Shown in pieces: positions 1-7,419 of a stretch of 12,952 nt of DNA. The notes under the pieces are model-generated. The model searched no databases. It worked only from the letters and a program-made list of their open reading frames with translations, and was not told the DNA's origin. Both the position numbers and the translations under genes were made by a program. The DNA lies in assembly GCA_938044045.1 (NCBI GenBank), contig CALIQN010000026.1, forward strand, positions 1 to 12,952, given 5' to 3'. The DNA is from an uncultured Peptococcaceae bacterium (GTDB lineage Bacteria > Bacillota > Peptococcia > Peptococcales > Peptococcaceae). The first letter of the stretch is position 1. The number at the start of each line of letters is the position of its first letter.

Positions 1-699
1 GGCACTGCGCCCGTACCACGTTTGCCTTGGCTCTTTGGCTTAAAAATTGAAATGCAAGAGCCTGATGAAGATGGCTTTTATACTGAGGAAGAAGAGAAAC
101 GCCTACAAGAAATTCAAACACGTGCTTGCTATGTTCTTCAAGAAGAGGGCTATAGCAAGTTTGTTGGCTCCCTTACCTATGATGGTAATCGTATGCTTTA
201 CTTTTATGGAAAAGATGAAAATTACTTGCCACCACTTGTGGGTAAGATTGCTGCTGAATTTTCAGATTATGAATTCAACTTCATGCTTGATAAGGATGGC
301 GCTTGGCAGTTTTATCTAGAAGGACTTTATCCATCAGAAGTTGATTTAGCACACATCAAAAACCGTCATATGCTCAGCCGTCTAGCAGAAAGTGGCTTTG
401 ATTTGGATAAGGAATACCCTGTCAGCTACTATTTCTATTTCCAAGATGGGGCAAGTCGTGGACGTGTGGCCTCTGAGCTTTTGATGAATGGCTTTGAAAT
501 TATTGATGACAAAATTTATGTTGAGGACTTAGAGCCAATGTCTTTAGGGCTTAGAATGCTAGCACGTCACAAGCTAGACTACCTTTCTGTCACTGAAAAG
601 ACCTATGAATGCTTTGAAGCCCTAGATGAAATGGTCGGCATTTATGATGGTTGGGAATTAACTAGTCTAGATGATTTGGCAGAGGATGAGTGGGTGTAA
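1..699 (+). CDS. DUF695/RraB-like protein, 5' end outside window
   Basis: The frame is open from base 1, so the true start lies upstream; about 232 residues are visible. The middle part (FNFMLDKDGAWQFYLEGLYPS) looks like a DUF695 domain. The C-terminal part, ending GIYDGWE shortly before the stop, looks like RraB (regulator of RNase E activity B), whose family typically ends in a similar YDGWE element. These two domains are known to occur fused in uncharacterised bacterial proteins. It is acidic, with no signal peptide or membrane segment in the visible part, so probably cytoplasmic. RraB proper binds and inhibits RNase E in gammaproteobacteria; whether this homologue controls any ribonuclease is unknown. 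The stop is followed after 2 nt by the next ATG, so it is probably translationally coupled to the Nudix gene. The family call is by eye. Confidence 0.75.
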   Translation, partial: GTAPVPRLPWLFGLKIEMQEPDEDGFYTEEEEKRLQEIQTRACYVLQEEGYSKFVGSLTYDGNRMLYFYGKDENYLPPLVGKIAAEFSDYEFNFMLDKDGAWQFYLEGLYPSEVDLAHIKNRHMLSRLAESGFDLDKEYPVSYYFYFQDGASRGRVASELLMNGFEIIDDKIYVEDLEPMSLGLRMLARHKLDYLSVTEKTYECFEALDEMVGIYDGWELTSLDDLAEDEWV

Positions 700-701
700 A
701 A

Positions 702-1559
702 ATGAATCTTAGCGAAAAAGATAAGGCCTATTTAAAAAATTACGATGACAGTCAGTATGAAAAAATCTCCCATACTGTGGATACCGCCCTATTTCGCTAT
801 GTATGGGAAAGAGGGACACCAGCAAAGATAGAGATACTTTTGGTAGAACGAAAAAATTCGCCTTATGCGGATACTTGGGCTTTGCCTGGTGGATTTTGTG
901 AAATAGATGAAGATTTGAAAGCGGCAGCCAAAAGAGAACTCTTGGAAGAAACGGGTTTAAAAGGACGCTATTATGGTCAACTCCATAGTTATAGTGCTGT
1001 TGATCGTGATCCACGTACAAGAGTGATAGGGACAAGTTATTTAGCTGTCGTAGGCAAAGGGGAAAATAGTGAGCCTAAGGCAGACGATGACGCTAAAAAT
1101 GCCAAGTGGTTTGAAGTAACGATGCACCGCATGCCTGTTGATGGTAAAAATTATCGCATTAAATTGAGTTTAAAACATGAAAGTTTGATGCTCGGTGCAG
1201 ACATCCATGTTAAGAAAAATAGCCAAGGCGAATGGGAAAGAGAGCTTATTCACAGCGAAAAACTCGCCTTTGATCATGGGATTATGATTGCTATGGCAAG
1301 TGAGGCACTTCGTCAAAAGGCTTGGCAAAGTGATCTTGCCTTCCAGTTTTTGGATAAAGCGTTCGAATTGGCAGACTTACAGAGGATATTTGAAACTATT
1401 AGTCGCAAAGAGCTTTTAAGAACGACTTTTTTTAGTCATATCAAGCCTTTGATACAATTGGTAGATAGTGATAAGGATAGTATTTTGGAACAACGTTACC
1501 AATTTAATGAAGACTTTCATTATGAGGATTCTAGTTCGATGTTAGAACTTTGGCAGTAG
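702..1559 (+). CDS. Nudix protein with NrtR-like C-terminal region (NAD metabolism)
   Basis: The 285-residue protein has a textbook Nudix box at residues 64-86, with G64, E70, R78-E79, E82-E83 and G85-L86 all in register (GX5EX7REUXEEXGU). The motif is therefore catalytically intact, suggesting a pyrophosphohydrolase acting on ADP-ribose or a related nucleotide. The C-terminal third (LADLQRIFETISRKELLRTTFF) resembles the winged-helix segment of NrtR, the Nudix-derived regulator of NAD genes. The next gene is pncB, which fits a role in NAD turnover or its control. I chose ATG 702, 2 nt after the preceding stop; an in-frame GTG at 690 would add four residues and overlap the previous gene. Enzyme, ADP-ribose-sensing repressor, or both remain possible; the intact box favours at least residual hydrolase activity. 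Confidence 0.85.
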   Translation: MNLSEKDKAYLKNYDDSQYEKISHTVDTALFRYVWERGTPAKIEILLVERKNSPYADTWALPGGFCEIDEDLKAAAKRELLEETGLKGRYYGQLHSYSAVDRDPRTRVIGTSYLAVVGKGENSEPKADDDAKNAKWFEVTMHRMPVDGKNYRIKLSLKHESLMLGADIHVKKNSQGEWERELIHSEKLAFDHGIMIAMASEALRQKAWQSDLAFQFLDKAFELADLQRIFETISRKELLRTTFFSHIKPLIQLVDSDKDSILEQRYQFNEDFHYEDSSSMLELWQ

Positions 1560-1578
1560 GGAAATGAGGGAAACGAGA

Positions 1579-3015
1579 ATGCAAAAGAGAAATCTTAGTT
1601 TATTGATGGATTATTATGCTCTAACAATGGCAAATGGCTACTTTGAAAATGGACTTAAGGACAAGATTGTCTATTATGATATGTTTTTTAGAAAAGTCCC
1701 AGATAAGGGTGGCTATGTAATTCTGGCAGGGTTAGGACAAGTCATTGATTATATGCAAAACCTTAGTTTTTCTGATGAAGATATTCAATTTTTGCGAGAA
1801 AAACAAGTATTTAGCGAAGGTTTTTTGGACTATCTCAAAAATTTTCGTTTCAGTTGTGATGTTTGGGCAATCCCAGAAGGCACGCCAGTATTTCCAGGAG
1901 AGCCATTGATTACCTTGCGTGGGCCAATTATTGAAGCTGTCTTTGTGGAAACAATGATGCTTTTAAATATGAACCATCAATGCTTGATTGCGACCAAGGC
2001 GTCACGTATTGTAAGGGCTGCTCAAAAAAGAGCGGTGATGGAGTTTGGTTCTAGAAGAGCCCATGGTGCTGATGCAGCCGTTTATGGTGCAAGAGCTGCC
2101 TATATTGGTGGTGTAGGTGCTACAGCGAACACATTAAGTGATAAAAAAATGGGCATTCCTGCCGTAGGCACAATGGCACATAGCTGGATTCAACTTTTCA
2201 GCGATGAAAAAGATGCCTTTCGTGCTTATGCAGAGCTTTATCCAGATCAATGCGTCCTTTTGATAGACACCTATGATGTCCTTTCTTCAGGTATTGTCAA
2301 TGCTATTGAAATTTTTAATGAAGTCGTCGTACCTAAAGGCTTTCGTCCTAAAGGGGTACGTATTGATAGTGGGGATATTGCATACTTGTCAAAATGTGTC
2401 CGTAATATTTTGGATGAAGCAGGTTTTGATGATTGTCAAATCGTGGCTTCTGGTGGTTTGGATGAATATATTATCCAAGATTTATTGGTGCAAGGCGCTA
2501 AGATCGATAGCTTTGGTGTGGGTGAAAGAATGGTGACTGCCAAAAGTGATCCTGTCTTTGGTGGTGTCTATAAATTGGTCGCTGTAGAAGAAGAAGGCAA
2601 AATTGTGCCTCGTATCAAAATCAGTGAAAATATCGAAAAAATCACCACACCAGGGTACAAGATGCCATGGCGTCTCTATGATAGAAAGACAGGCAAGGCG
2701 ATTGCTGATGTGATTGCCTTAGCTGATGAAGTCATTGATGATACCAAGCCTTATGAAATCTTTGATCCACAAGCGATTTGGAAAAAGAAACTCATCGAAG
2801 ACTTTAGGGCTGAAAAATTACAAGTTGAGATTTTTTCCAAAGGTCAACTTGTCTATGACTTGCCTACCGTAGAAGAAATAAGGGATTATTGTATCGAACA
2901 AAAACGTACTTTATGGGATGAGGTCAAGCGTTTTAACAATCCTCATGATTACTATGTTGATTACTCCAAGAGCCTCTGGCAATTAAGGGAAAACCTCCTC
3001 ATGCATTATGAGTAA
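1579..3015 (+). CDS. pncB: Nicotinate phosphoribosyltransferase
   Basis: A 478-residue cytoplasmic enzyme that joins nicotinate and PRPP, with ATP hydrolysis, to give nicotinate mononucleotide, the entry step of the Preiss-Handler NAD salvage route. Visible family features are the N-terminal LLMDYYALTMANGYF, the FGSRRAHG segment near residues 155-162, the GTMAHSW segment with the histidine (about H201) that is phosphorylated in this family, and the GVRIDSGD phosphoribosyl-binding stretch. Length is normal for bacterial NAPRTase. I prefer ATG 1579 because GAGGG at 1566-1570 lies 8 nt upstream; ATG 1564 would add five residues but has its purine stretch too close. It begins 19 nt after the Nudix gene without a visible terminator, so the two are probably co-transcribed. 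Confidence 0.95.
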   Translation: MQKRNLSLLMDYYALTMANGYFENGLKDKIVYYDMFFRKVPDKGGYVILAGLGQVIDYMQNLSFSDEDIQFLREKQVFSEGFLDYLKNFRFSCDVWAIPEGTPVFPGEPLITLRGPIIEAVFVETMMLLNMNHQCLIATKASRIVRAAQKRAVMEFGSRRAHGADAAVYGARAAYIGGVGATANTLSDKKMGIPAVGTMAHSWIQLFSDEKDAFRAYAELYPDQCVLLIDTYDVLSSGIVNAIEIFNEVVVPKGFRPKGVRIDSGDIAYLSKCVRNILDEAGFDDCQIVASGGLDEYIIQDLLVQGAKIDSFGVGERMVTAKSDPVFGGVYKLVAVEEEGKIVPRIKISENIEKITTPGYKMPWRLYDRKTGKAIADVIALADEVIDDTKPYEIFDPQAIWKKKLIEDFRAEKLQVEIFSKGQLVYDLPTVEEIRDYCIEQKRTLWDEVKRFNNPHDYYVDYSKSLWQLRENLLMHYE

Positions 3016-3062
3016 GTGTTTGAAAAAAAGAAATTTTAATCCATAAAACTGATCAAAAATGA

Positions 3063-3091
3063 TTGACAAGAGCATGCTTTGTTGCTATCAT
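3063..3091 (+). promoter_or_regulatory. Promoter of rplM-rpsI
   Basis: A perfect -35 TTGACA (3063-3068) and -10 TATCAT (3086-3091) are separated by 17 nt. Further AT-rich -10-like hexamers follow (TATTAT 3091-3096, TATGAT 3099-3104) but sit at poor spacing. The predicted start, near 3098, would give a leader of about 100 nt before rplM. Confidence 0.75.
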
Positions 3092-3117
3092 ATTATGGTA
3101 TGATTTGCACCGAAAAT

Positions 3118-3182
3118 GATCCAGAGCCCCGGATCTCGGGTAAATACATACGACTGATAAATCATTCATTATGTATACCGAG
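3118..3182 (+). promoter_or_regulatory. Structured rplM leader (candidate L13 leader RNA)
   Basis: Two hairpins can be drawn in the 5' untranslated region of rplM. GATCC (3118-3122) pairs with GGATC (3131-3135). CTCGG (3135-3139) plus ATACATA (3144-3150) pair with TATGTAT (3170-3176) plus CCGAG (3178-3182). The structure ends 17 nt before the start codon, next to the AGGAGGG ribosome site. An L13 leader that mediates autogenous control is a known element in front of rplM-rpsI in low-GC Gram-positives, and position and architecture agree; I did not match its consensus base by base. Confidence 0.6.
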
Positions 3183-3199
3183 TTTTAGGAGGGAATTCC

Positions 3200-3631
3200 A
3201 TGCGTACAACTTACATGGCCAAAGCTGGAGAAGTTTCAAGAAAATGGTATGTAATTGATGCTCAAGGTAAACCACTAGGTAGAGTTGCAACACAAGTTGC
3301 CACAATTTTAAGAGGCAAGCATAAAGCAACCTATACCCCAAATGTGGATTGCGGAGATTATGTTATCGTTATTAATGCAAAAGATGTCGTGTTAACAGGT
3401 AATAAATTAACACAAAAGAAATATTATCACCACAGTGGCTATCCAGGTGGTTTAAAAGAAGTTACTTATGGTGACTTGATGGCGAAAAAACCTGCTTTTG
3501 TGATGGAACGTGCAGTTAAAGGTATGCTTCCACACAACCGTCTAGGTCGTCAAATGTTCCGCAAGTTATTTGTTTATGCTGATGAGGTACATCCTCATCA
3601 AGCACAACAACCAATCGAATACACCGTGTAA
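3200..3631 (+). CDS. rplM: Ribosomal protein L13
   Basis: A 143-residue large-subunit protein, an early assembly component that binds 23S rRNA. Family hallmarks are RKWYVIDAQGKPLGR at residues 14-28, the GDYVIVINA strand, SGYPGGLKE, and the C-terminal LPHNRLGRQMFRKLFVYADEVHPH. Length is typical (142-148). ATG 3200 follows a strong AGGAGGG. It is first in the conserved L13-S9 pair, with rpsI 16 nt downstream, and expression is likely controlled through the structured leader upstream. Confidence 0.98.
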   Translation: MRTTYMAKAGEVSRKWYVIDAQGKPLGRVATQVATILRGKHKATYTPNVDCGDYVIVINAKDVVLTGNKLTQKKYYHHSGYPGGLKEVTYGDLMAKKPAFVMERAVKGMLPHNRLGRQMFRKLFVYADEVHPHQAQQPIEYTV

Positions 3632-3647
3632 AGGAGGAAATGAGATC

Positions 3648-4040
3648 ATGGCACAAGTTCAATATTATGGTACTGGTCGTCGTAAATCTTCCGTTGCTCG
3701 TGTAAGATTGGTGCCTGGTAATGGTAATGTTACCATTAATGGCAGAGAGATGGCGGCTTACTTAGGTAAGAAGACTCTAGAAATGATCGTTTTACAACCA
3801 CTTGTTTTAACTGAGACAGAAGCACGTTTTGACGTCTTAGTAAAAGCTAATGGTGGTGGTACCTCTGGTCAAGCTGGTGCAATCAGAATGGGTATTGCAC
3901 GTGCTTTATTGCAAGCTGATCCAGAATACCGTCCAGCTTTAAAACGTGCTGGATTCTTAAGACGTGACCCACGTATGAAAGAACGTAAGAAATATGGTCT
4001 TAAATCAGCACGTCGTGCACCACAATTCTCTAAACGTTAG
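3648..4040 (+). CDS. rpsI: Ribosomal protein S9
   Basis: A 130-residue small-subunit protein whose C-terminal tail reaches the P-site tRNA anticodon region. It starts MAQVQYYGTGRRKSSVARV and ends with the invariant basic tail RRAPQFSKR; the GGGTSGQAGAIRMGIARAL segment is also diagnostic. ATG 3648 follows AAGGAGG (3631-3637). The frame is open further upstream inside rplM, but such a start would add a non-homologous stretch. It shares a transcript with rplM and is followed by a strong terminator. Confidence 0.98.
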   Translation: MAQVQYYGTGRRKSSVARVRLVPGNGNVTINGREMAAYLGKKTLEMIVLQPLVLTETEARFDVLVKANGGGTSGQAGAIRMGIARALLQADPEYRPALKRAGFLRRDPRMKERKKYGLKSARRAPQFSKR

Positions 4041-4060
4041 TTATCATTTAAGCTTATTCA

Positions 4061-4093
4061 AAAGCCTAGAAAACAATATGTTTTCTAGGCTTT
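4061..4093 (+). terminator. Rho-independent terminator of rplM-rpsI
   Basis: A perfect 14-bp inverted repeat (4061-4074 with 4080-4093, core AGCCTAGAAAAC) encloses a 5-nt loop, and the descending arm runs into TTTTTTATTTT. It starts 20 nt after the rpsI stop. Confidence 0.92.
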
Positions 4094-4142
4094 TTTATTT
4101 TAGGGTTTTATTTTGTGTTCTATCAAAAATTACTCCTCGTTA

Positions 4143-4171
4143 TATACAGTATTAACGTAGTGTAGTATAAT
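4143..4171 (+). promoter_or_regulatory. Promoter of the AGCS symporter gene
   Basis: A consensus -10 TATAAT (4166-4171) is preceded at 17 nt by TATACA (4143-4148), a 4/6 match to TTGACA. The predicted start near 4178 gives a short leader containing GGGGAG before ATG 4208. Confidence 0.7.
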
Positions 4172-4207
4172 ATTACTTGCAAAAAAATCGAAGCGGGGAG
4201 TGTATCT

Positions 4208-5620
4208 ATGGGAGACATTATTAAAACATTGATTGATACAGTCAGTGGCTATCTTTACACCTACATTTTAGTAGGACTTTTAAGCTTTGTGGGGGTTTAT
4301 TTTACCATTCGCCTTAGATTGGGACAGTTACTTAATATTCCACACATGATTTCACTTTTAAGAGAGTCTAATCAATCTAAGGATGAAAAAGAGGGTAAGA
4401 GCATCTCTTCTTTCAAGGCATTTTGTGTTTCAGCAGCCTCACGTATTGGAACAGGCAATATTGTAGGGGTTGCAGTGGCGATTCAACTCGGTGGTCCTGG
4501 GGCAGTATTTTGGATGTGGCTCTTGGCTTTCTTGGGTTCGGCAACAGCTTTTATAGAATCTACCTTAGCTCAAGTGTATAAGGTGCAAAATGAGGATGGG
4601 AGCTTTAGAGGTGGTCCTGCCTATTATATCTTACATGTACTTGGGGCAAAAAAATTGGCAGCCTTTTTTGCTATCGTGATTTCTGTGACCTATGGCTTTG
4701 CCTTTAATGCTATTCAAGCCAATACCCTTGCTAAAGCCGGTTCAACGTCTTTAGGCTTACCAATTTGGGTAGTGGGGATTGCACTTGCTTTAGCAACAGG
4801 CGTGATTATCTTTGGCGGTGCTAAGCGTGTTGCTGATATTACAAGTGCTATTGTACCAATCATGGCTTTGATGTATCTTGGTGTTGCTATCTTTGTGGTT
4901 GTTACCAATCTTAACTTTGTTCCTGAAATGTTTAAACTCATTTTCTTAAATGCTTTTGGCATTCAAGAAATTGCAAGTGCAGGTATTGGGATTACCATTC
5001 TTCAAGGGGTTAAGCGTGGTCTTTTCTCAAATGAAGCAGGTATGGGTTCTGTGCCAAATGCAGCGGCGGCAGCTGATACCAGTCATCCAGCAAAACAAGG
5101 CTTTGTTCAAGCTTTGGGCGTCTATGTCGATACCTGGCTTGTCTGTACTGCAACGGCCTTTATTATCCTTTTAGGTGGGGAAGATTTTTATGGCGAAGCG
5201 GGGGGCAAGGGTTTGGAAATTACCCAACAAGCGCTCGTACATGAAGTAGGTAACTGGGGTGTACCTTTCTTATCACTCTGTGTTTTCTTTTTTGCTTTTT
5301 CTTCTATTATTGGCAATTATTTTTATGGTGAATCTAATATTGGCTTTTTGGGTGGAAACAAAACAGTCCTTAATATTTTTAGAGCGTTGGTATGTTTTGT
5401 AGTATTTTTAGGTTGCGATTTCTCAGTTGTTTGGGATACTGGAGACATCTTTATGGGGATTATGGCAATTGTCAACTTAGTGGTCTTACTTCTTATTGGT
5501 AATATCGCTGTTGAGATTTACAATGATTATCGCTGTCAACTCAAGGCAGGGGTCGAGCCAGTATTTAACCCTCAAGCAATTCCAGCTATAAAAAAACAGC
5601 CAAAGTTCTGGCAAGATTAA
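4208..5620 (+). CDS. Sodium:alanine/glycine symporter family (AGCS) transporter
   Basis: A 470-residue polytopic membrane protein that should import alanine, glycine or a similar amino acid with Na+. The first hydrophobic segment spans about residues 14-35. AGCS signatures are ASRIGTGNIVGVAVAIQLGG with GPGAVFWMWL just after (about residues 76-105), RGGPAYYI, and the late SNEAGMGSVPNAAAAAD then HPAKQGFVQ with GVYVDT (about 273-303). Length is within the usual 450-490. It has its own promoter and terminators on both sides, so it is monocistronic. Substrate cannot be told from sequence; alanine or glycine is the family default, with glutamine also reported for some relatives. Confidence 0.95.
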   Translation: MGDIIKTLIDTVSGYLYTYILVGLLSFVGVYFTIRLRLGQLLNIPHMISLLRESNQSKDEKEGKSISSFKAFCVSAASRIGTGNIVGVAVAIQLGGPGAVFWMWLLAFLGSATAFIESTLAQVYKVQNEDGSFRGGPAYYILHVLGAKKLAAFFAIVISVTYGFAFNAIQANTLAKAGSTSLGLPIWVVGIALALATGVIIFGGAKRVADITSAIVPIMALMYLGVAIFVVVTNLNFVPEMFKLIFLNAFGIQEIASAGIGITILQGVKRGLFSNEAGMGSVPNAAAAADTSHPAKQGFVQALGVYVDTWLVCTATAFIILLGGEDFYGEAGGKGLEITQQALVHEVGNWGVPFLSLCVFFFAFSSIIGNYFYGESNIGFLGGNKTVLNIFRALVCFVVFLGCDFSVVWDTGDIFMGIMAIVNLVVLLLIGNIAVEIYNDYRCQLKAGVEPVFNPQAIPAIKKQPKFWQD

Positions 5621-5624
5621 TTTG

Positions 5625-5674
5625 TGCATAAAAAATAAGGCTTAGGTTTTATCCTAAGCCTTATTTTTTATGCA
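5625..5674. terminator. Bidirectional terminator between converging genes
   Basis: A perfect 22-bp inverted repeat (5625-5646 and 5653-5674) has a 6-nt loop, a GC core AAGGCTTAGG/CCTAAGCCTT, and A/T tracts on both outer sides, so it can end transcripts from either strand. The minus-strand gene's last two codons and stop (5668-5674) lie inside the right arm. Confidence 0.92.
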
Positions 5675-7155
5675 TTGATATCTTTGATAAAACGATTAAT
5701 CGTTTCGGTATCATCGGTTTCATAGCTGTAAAATTCTTTGATGGTGATACCTAAAGCTGTTTTTTCGAGAGAGAGTCCAATCATTTGAGGACTTAAAGCA
5801 ACCTTTTCATTTTTTGCCTTAGTAGCAGTGACCTTGTACTCCAAAAGGACTAAGGTTTGATCTGCAAGGGTTTTGGTGTTTTTAACGGTTGCTTTTAGCT
5901 GAATATTTTTTAAGAGATTATCTTCGTTTTGTTTAGCGTATAGCCTGAGCGCCTGATCGAATTTTTGATAGGTTGATTGGTTATCAAAGTAAGCTTGATC
6001 AAGGGTTTGGAATTCATTATTGATAGAGCTTTCGATGACCCAATTAAGGGCATTGGTAATGAGCTTGACGTCGCCATCCGTTACTTGGATGGCTTGACTG
6101 GGCGTCTTAGCTTTGTTATTTTGCTGACTTTGTTTAGTGTTTTCTGCAGCTTGAGTAGTCGTTGTCACTTTGACCGTTTTAGTTTTATTGTCCCAAGTAA
6201 CCTTACCAAAGATTTCCCCGATAACTCTAAGCGGTACCATGGTAGTCCCATTATCTGTACGTTGTGGATAGACAGGAAGGGTGAGGGTTTCTTGATTTTT
6301 GGTATAGGCGGTTTTGCCTAGCGTAAAGATATAGGTGTCTTTGCCATTTTTTACAGTGATCGTTTTATCACTTGCACTCCAAATAACCTTAGCTTTAAGG
6401 CTTTCGCTGATGTATCTCAAAGGTATAAGGACAGTGTTATTTTCTAAGATAGGGGCTTGAGTTGGGAAATTGAGTTCCTTATCGTTGACATAGACTTTTA
6501 TCTTTGGGGCAGAGGCTTCTTTTTTGTCCTGATCTTTTTTGAGATCAGGATGATTCTTTTTGTATAGGGCAACTTCATTTTTAAAGTCAATCTTTGTGGT
6601 GGACTTTAAAGGTAGCTTATTATAAGTGAAAGAATCTAGCTTTTTGGTTGTTTCAAAAGCGGTGTAAGATGCTGACGGGCTACCAGTCCAGTTGATAAAG
6701 ACGTTTTCAACTTTCCAAGTACCATTGTCTTTTTTCAAAAGATAGCTTTCTGTATTTTTACCATTGGATTGTTTACCATCAACGATGATATTGATACTGC
6801 GCTTCAAAATCACACGGGCATAATTGCCTTGGATATCAGTTTGAACAATTTCATAACCTGTGTTATTTTTTTCAATTTTTTTGCCATATTGGAGTAAGCT
6901 GATGTATTCATTTTTTGCATTAAAGTCCTCATAGAGTGCCTTAGTGGCAAAGATATTTTGATCTAGAGGGATATATTTGGCAAAGTAGGCATTAATCACA
7001 GACAAATTGAGCTCTTTGACAATGCGCTGTATCTCATTTTTTTCACTATCAGCAGTATCTGCCGCATAGGCTGGATTAACATTCAAATGAAGAGGTGCAA
7101 TTGGCGTAGAGAGTATCAATGAACAAGCAATGATAGTAATAAGTGATTTTTTCAT
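5668..7155 (-). CDS. Secreted stalk-domain (copper amine oxidase N-terminal-like) protein
   Basis: 495 residues. The N-terminus (MKKSLITIIACSLILS, probable cut after NPAYA at residue 31) is a Sec signal peptide with no lipobox. Residues about 37-156 are rich in aromatics and end GTWKVENVFINW, like an NTF2/SnoaL-fold module. Residues about 218-331 hold two copies of a Cu_amine_oxidN1 stalk unit (VLIPLRYISESLKAKVIW and MVPLRVIGEIFGKVTWD), a fold common on exported Bacillota proteins and not itself an oxidase. A Gln/Asn/Lys-rich linker (332-355) leads to a second alpha/beta module (355-495). The start is set by GGAGG 9 nt upstream of ATG 7155; the frame stays open upstream through the tRNA-Leu gene. 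It is exported, probably wall- or matrix-associated; ligand unknown. Monocistronic. Confidence 0.85.
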   Translation of the reverse strand: MKKSLITIIACSLILSTPIAPLHLNVNPAYAADTADSEKNEIQRIVKELNLSVINAYFAKYIPLDQNIFATKALYEDFNAKNEYISLLQYGKKIEKNNTGYEIVQTDIQGNYARVILKRSINIIVDGKQSNGKNTESYLLKKDNGTWKVENVFINWTGSPSASYTAFETTKKLDSFTYNKLPLKSTTKIDFKNEVALYKKNHPDLKKDQDKKEASAPKIKVYVNDKELNFPTQAPILENNTVLIPLRYISESLKAKVIWSASDKTITVKNGKDTYIFTLGKTAYTKNQETLTLPVYPQRTDNGTTMVPLRVIGEIFGKVTWDNKTKTVKVTTTTQAAENTKQSQQNNKAKTPSQAIQVTDGDVKLITNALNWVIESSINNEFQTLDQAYFDNQSTYQKFDQALRLYAKQNEDNLLKNIQLKATVKNTKTLADQTLVLLEYKVTATKAKNEKVALSPQMIGLSLEKTALGITIKEFYSYETDDTETINRFIKDINA

Positions 7156-7178
7156 TAATATACCTCCGTTACTTTCAA

Positions 7179-7208
7179 AATATAAATTAAAGGGTTTACT
7201 CATCTTAA
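7179..7208 (-). promoter_or_regulatory. Candidate promoter of the stalk-domain gene
   Basis: On the minus strand, TTAAGA (7203-7208, 4/6 to TTGACA) lies 18 nt before TATATT (7179-7184, 5/6 to TATAAT). The -35 falls inside one arm of the 12-bp inverted repeat at 7202-7233. Other AT-rich hexamers nearby make this only a candidate. Confidence 0.4.
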
Positions 7209-7233
7209 CATTATTAAGTTGTAATGTTAAGAT
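7202..7233. repeat. 12-bp inverted repeat upstream of the stalk-domain gene
   Basis: ATCTTAACATTA (7202-7213) and TAATGTTAAGAT (7222-7233) are perfect inverse copies around an 8-nt spacer. The repeat overlaps the candidate -35 and lacks a terminator T tract, so an operator or a 5' hairpin is more likely than a terminator. Confidence 0.75.
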
Positions 7234-7237
7234 AACT

Positions 7238-7254
7238 TTTACTTTCAAAGTAAA
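7238..7254. repeat. Palindrome, 8+1+8
   Basis: TTTACTTT-C-AAAGTAAA reads the same on both strands apart from the central base. The unit TTACTTTCAAA occurs here (7239-7249) and again at 7169-7179 beside the ribosome site, an exact 11-nt direct repeat 70 nt apart. It is a possible binding site for a regulator of the minus-strand gene. Confidence 0.6.
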
Positions 7255-7271
7255 TTTGTTACTTTTGTAGG

Positions 7272-7283
7272 TTACAATTGTAA
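7272..7283. repeat. 12-bp perfect palindrome TTACAATTGTAA
   Basis: This fully symmetric 12-mer lies between the tRNA terminator and the stalk-domain gene, 117 nt from that gene's start codon. It resembles a dyad operator; no specific regulator is assigned. Confidence 0.5.
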
Positions 7284-7294
7284 GACTAGAAAAA

Positions 7295-7325
7295 AAGAGA
7301 CTTTGAGAAAATCTCAAAGTCTCTT
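7295..7325 (-). terminator. Terminator of the tRNA-Asp/tRNA-Leu operon
   Basis: Read on the minus strand, a perfect 13-bp stem (AAGAGACTTTGAG with its complement, 7313-7325 and 7295-7307) and a 5-nt loop run into a T tract (7289-7296). It begins 2 nt after the tRNA-Leu 3' end. Confidence 0.9.
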
Positions 7326-7327
7326 GA

Positions 7328-7411
7328 TGCCGAAAGTGGGAGTCGAACCCACACGAAGTCGCCTTCGCTGGATTTTGAGTCCAGTGCGTCTGCCAATTCC
7401 GCCATTTCGGC
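7328..7411 (-). tRNA. tRNA-Leu (anticodon CAA)
   Basis: An 84-nt minus-strand gene. Acceptor stem GCCGAAA pairs with TTTCGGC, with discriminator A at 7328. The anticodon stem-loop CTGGA-CTCAAAA-TCCAG reads CAA, decoding UUG. A long variable arm (GCGAAGGCGACTTCGT) marks a class II leucine tRNA, and the T arm GTGGGTTCGACTCCCAC is normal. CCA is not encoded. It lies 8 nt downstream of tRNA-Asp in the same transcript. Confidence 0.97.
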
Positions 7412-7419
7412 AAGTGAAA

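Noticed and set aside
3570..3647. Longer S9 start inside rplM
   Set aside because: It would add residues unlike any S9; AAGGAGG and ATG 3648 give the standard 130-residue protein.
7156..7413. In-frame 86-residue N-terminal extension of the stalk-domain protein
   Set aside because: It would translate through the tRNA-Leu gene and its terminator; the signal peptide and GGAGG site fix the start at 7155.
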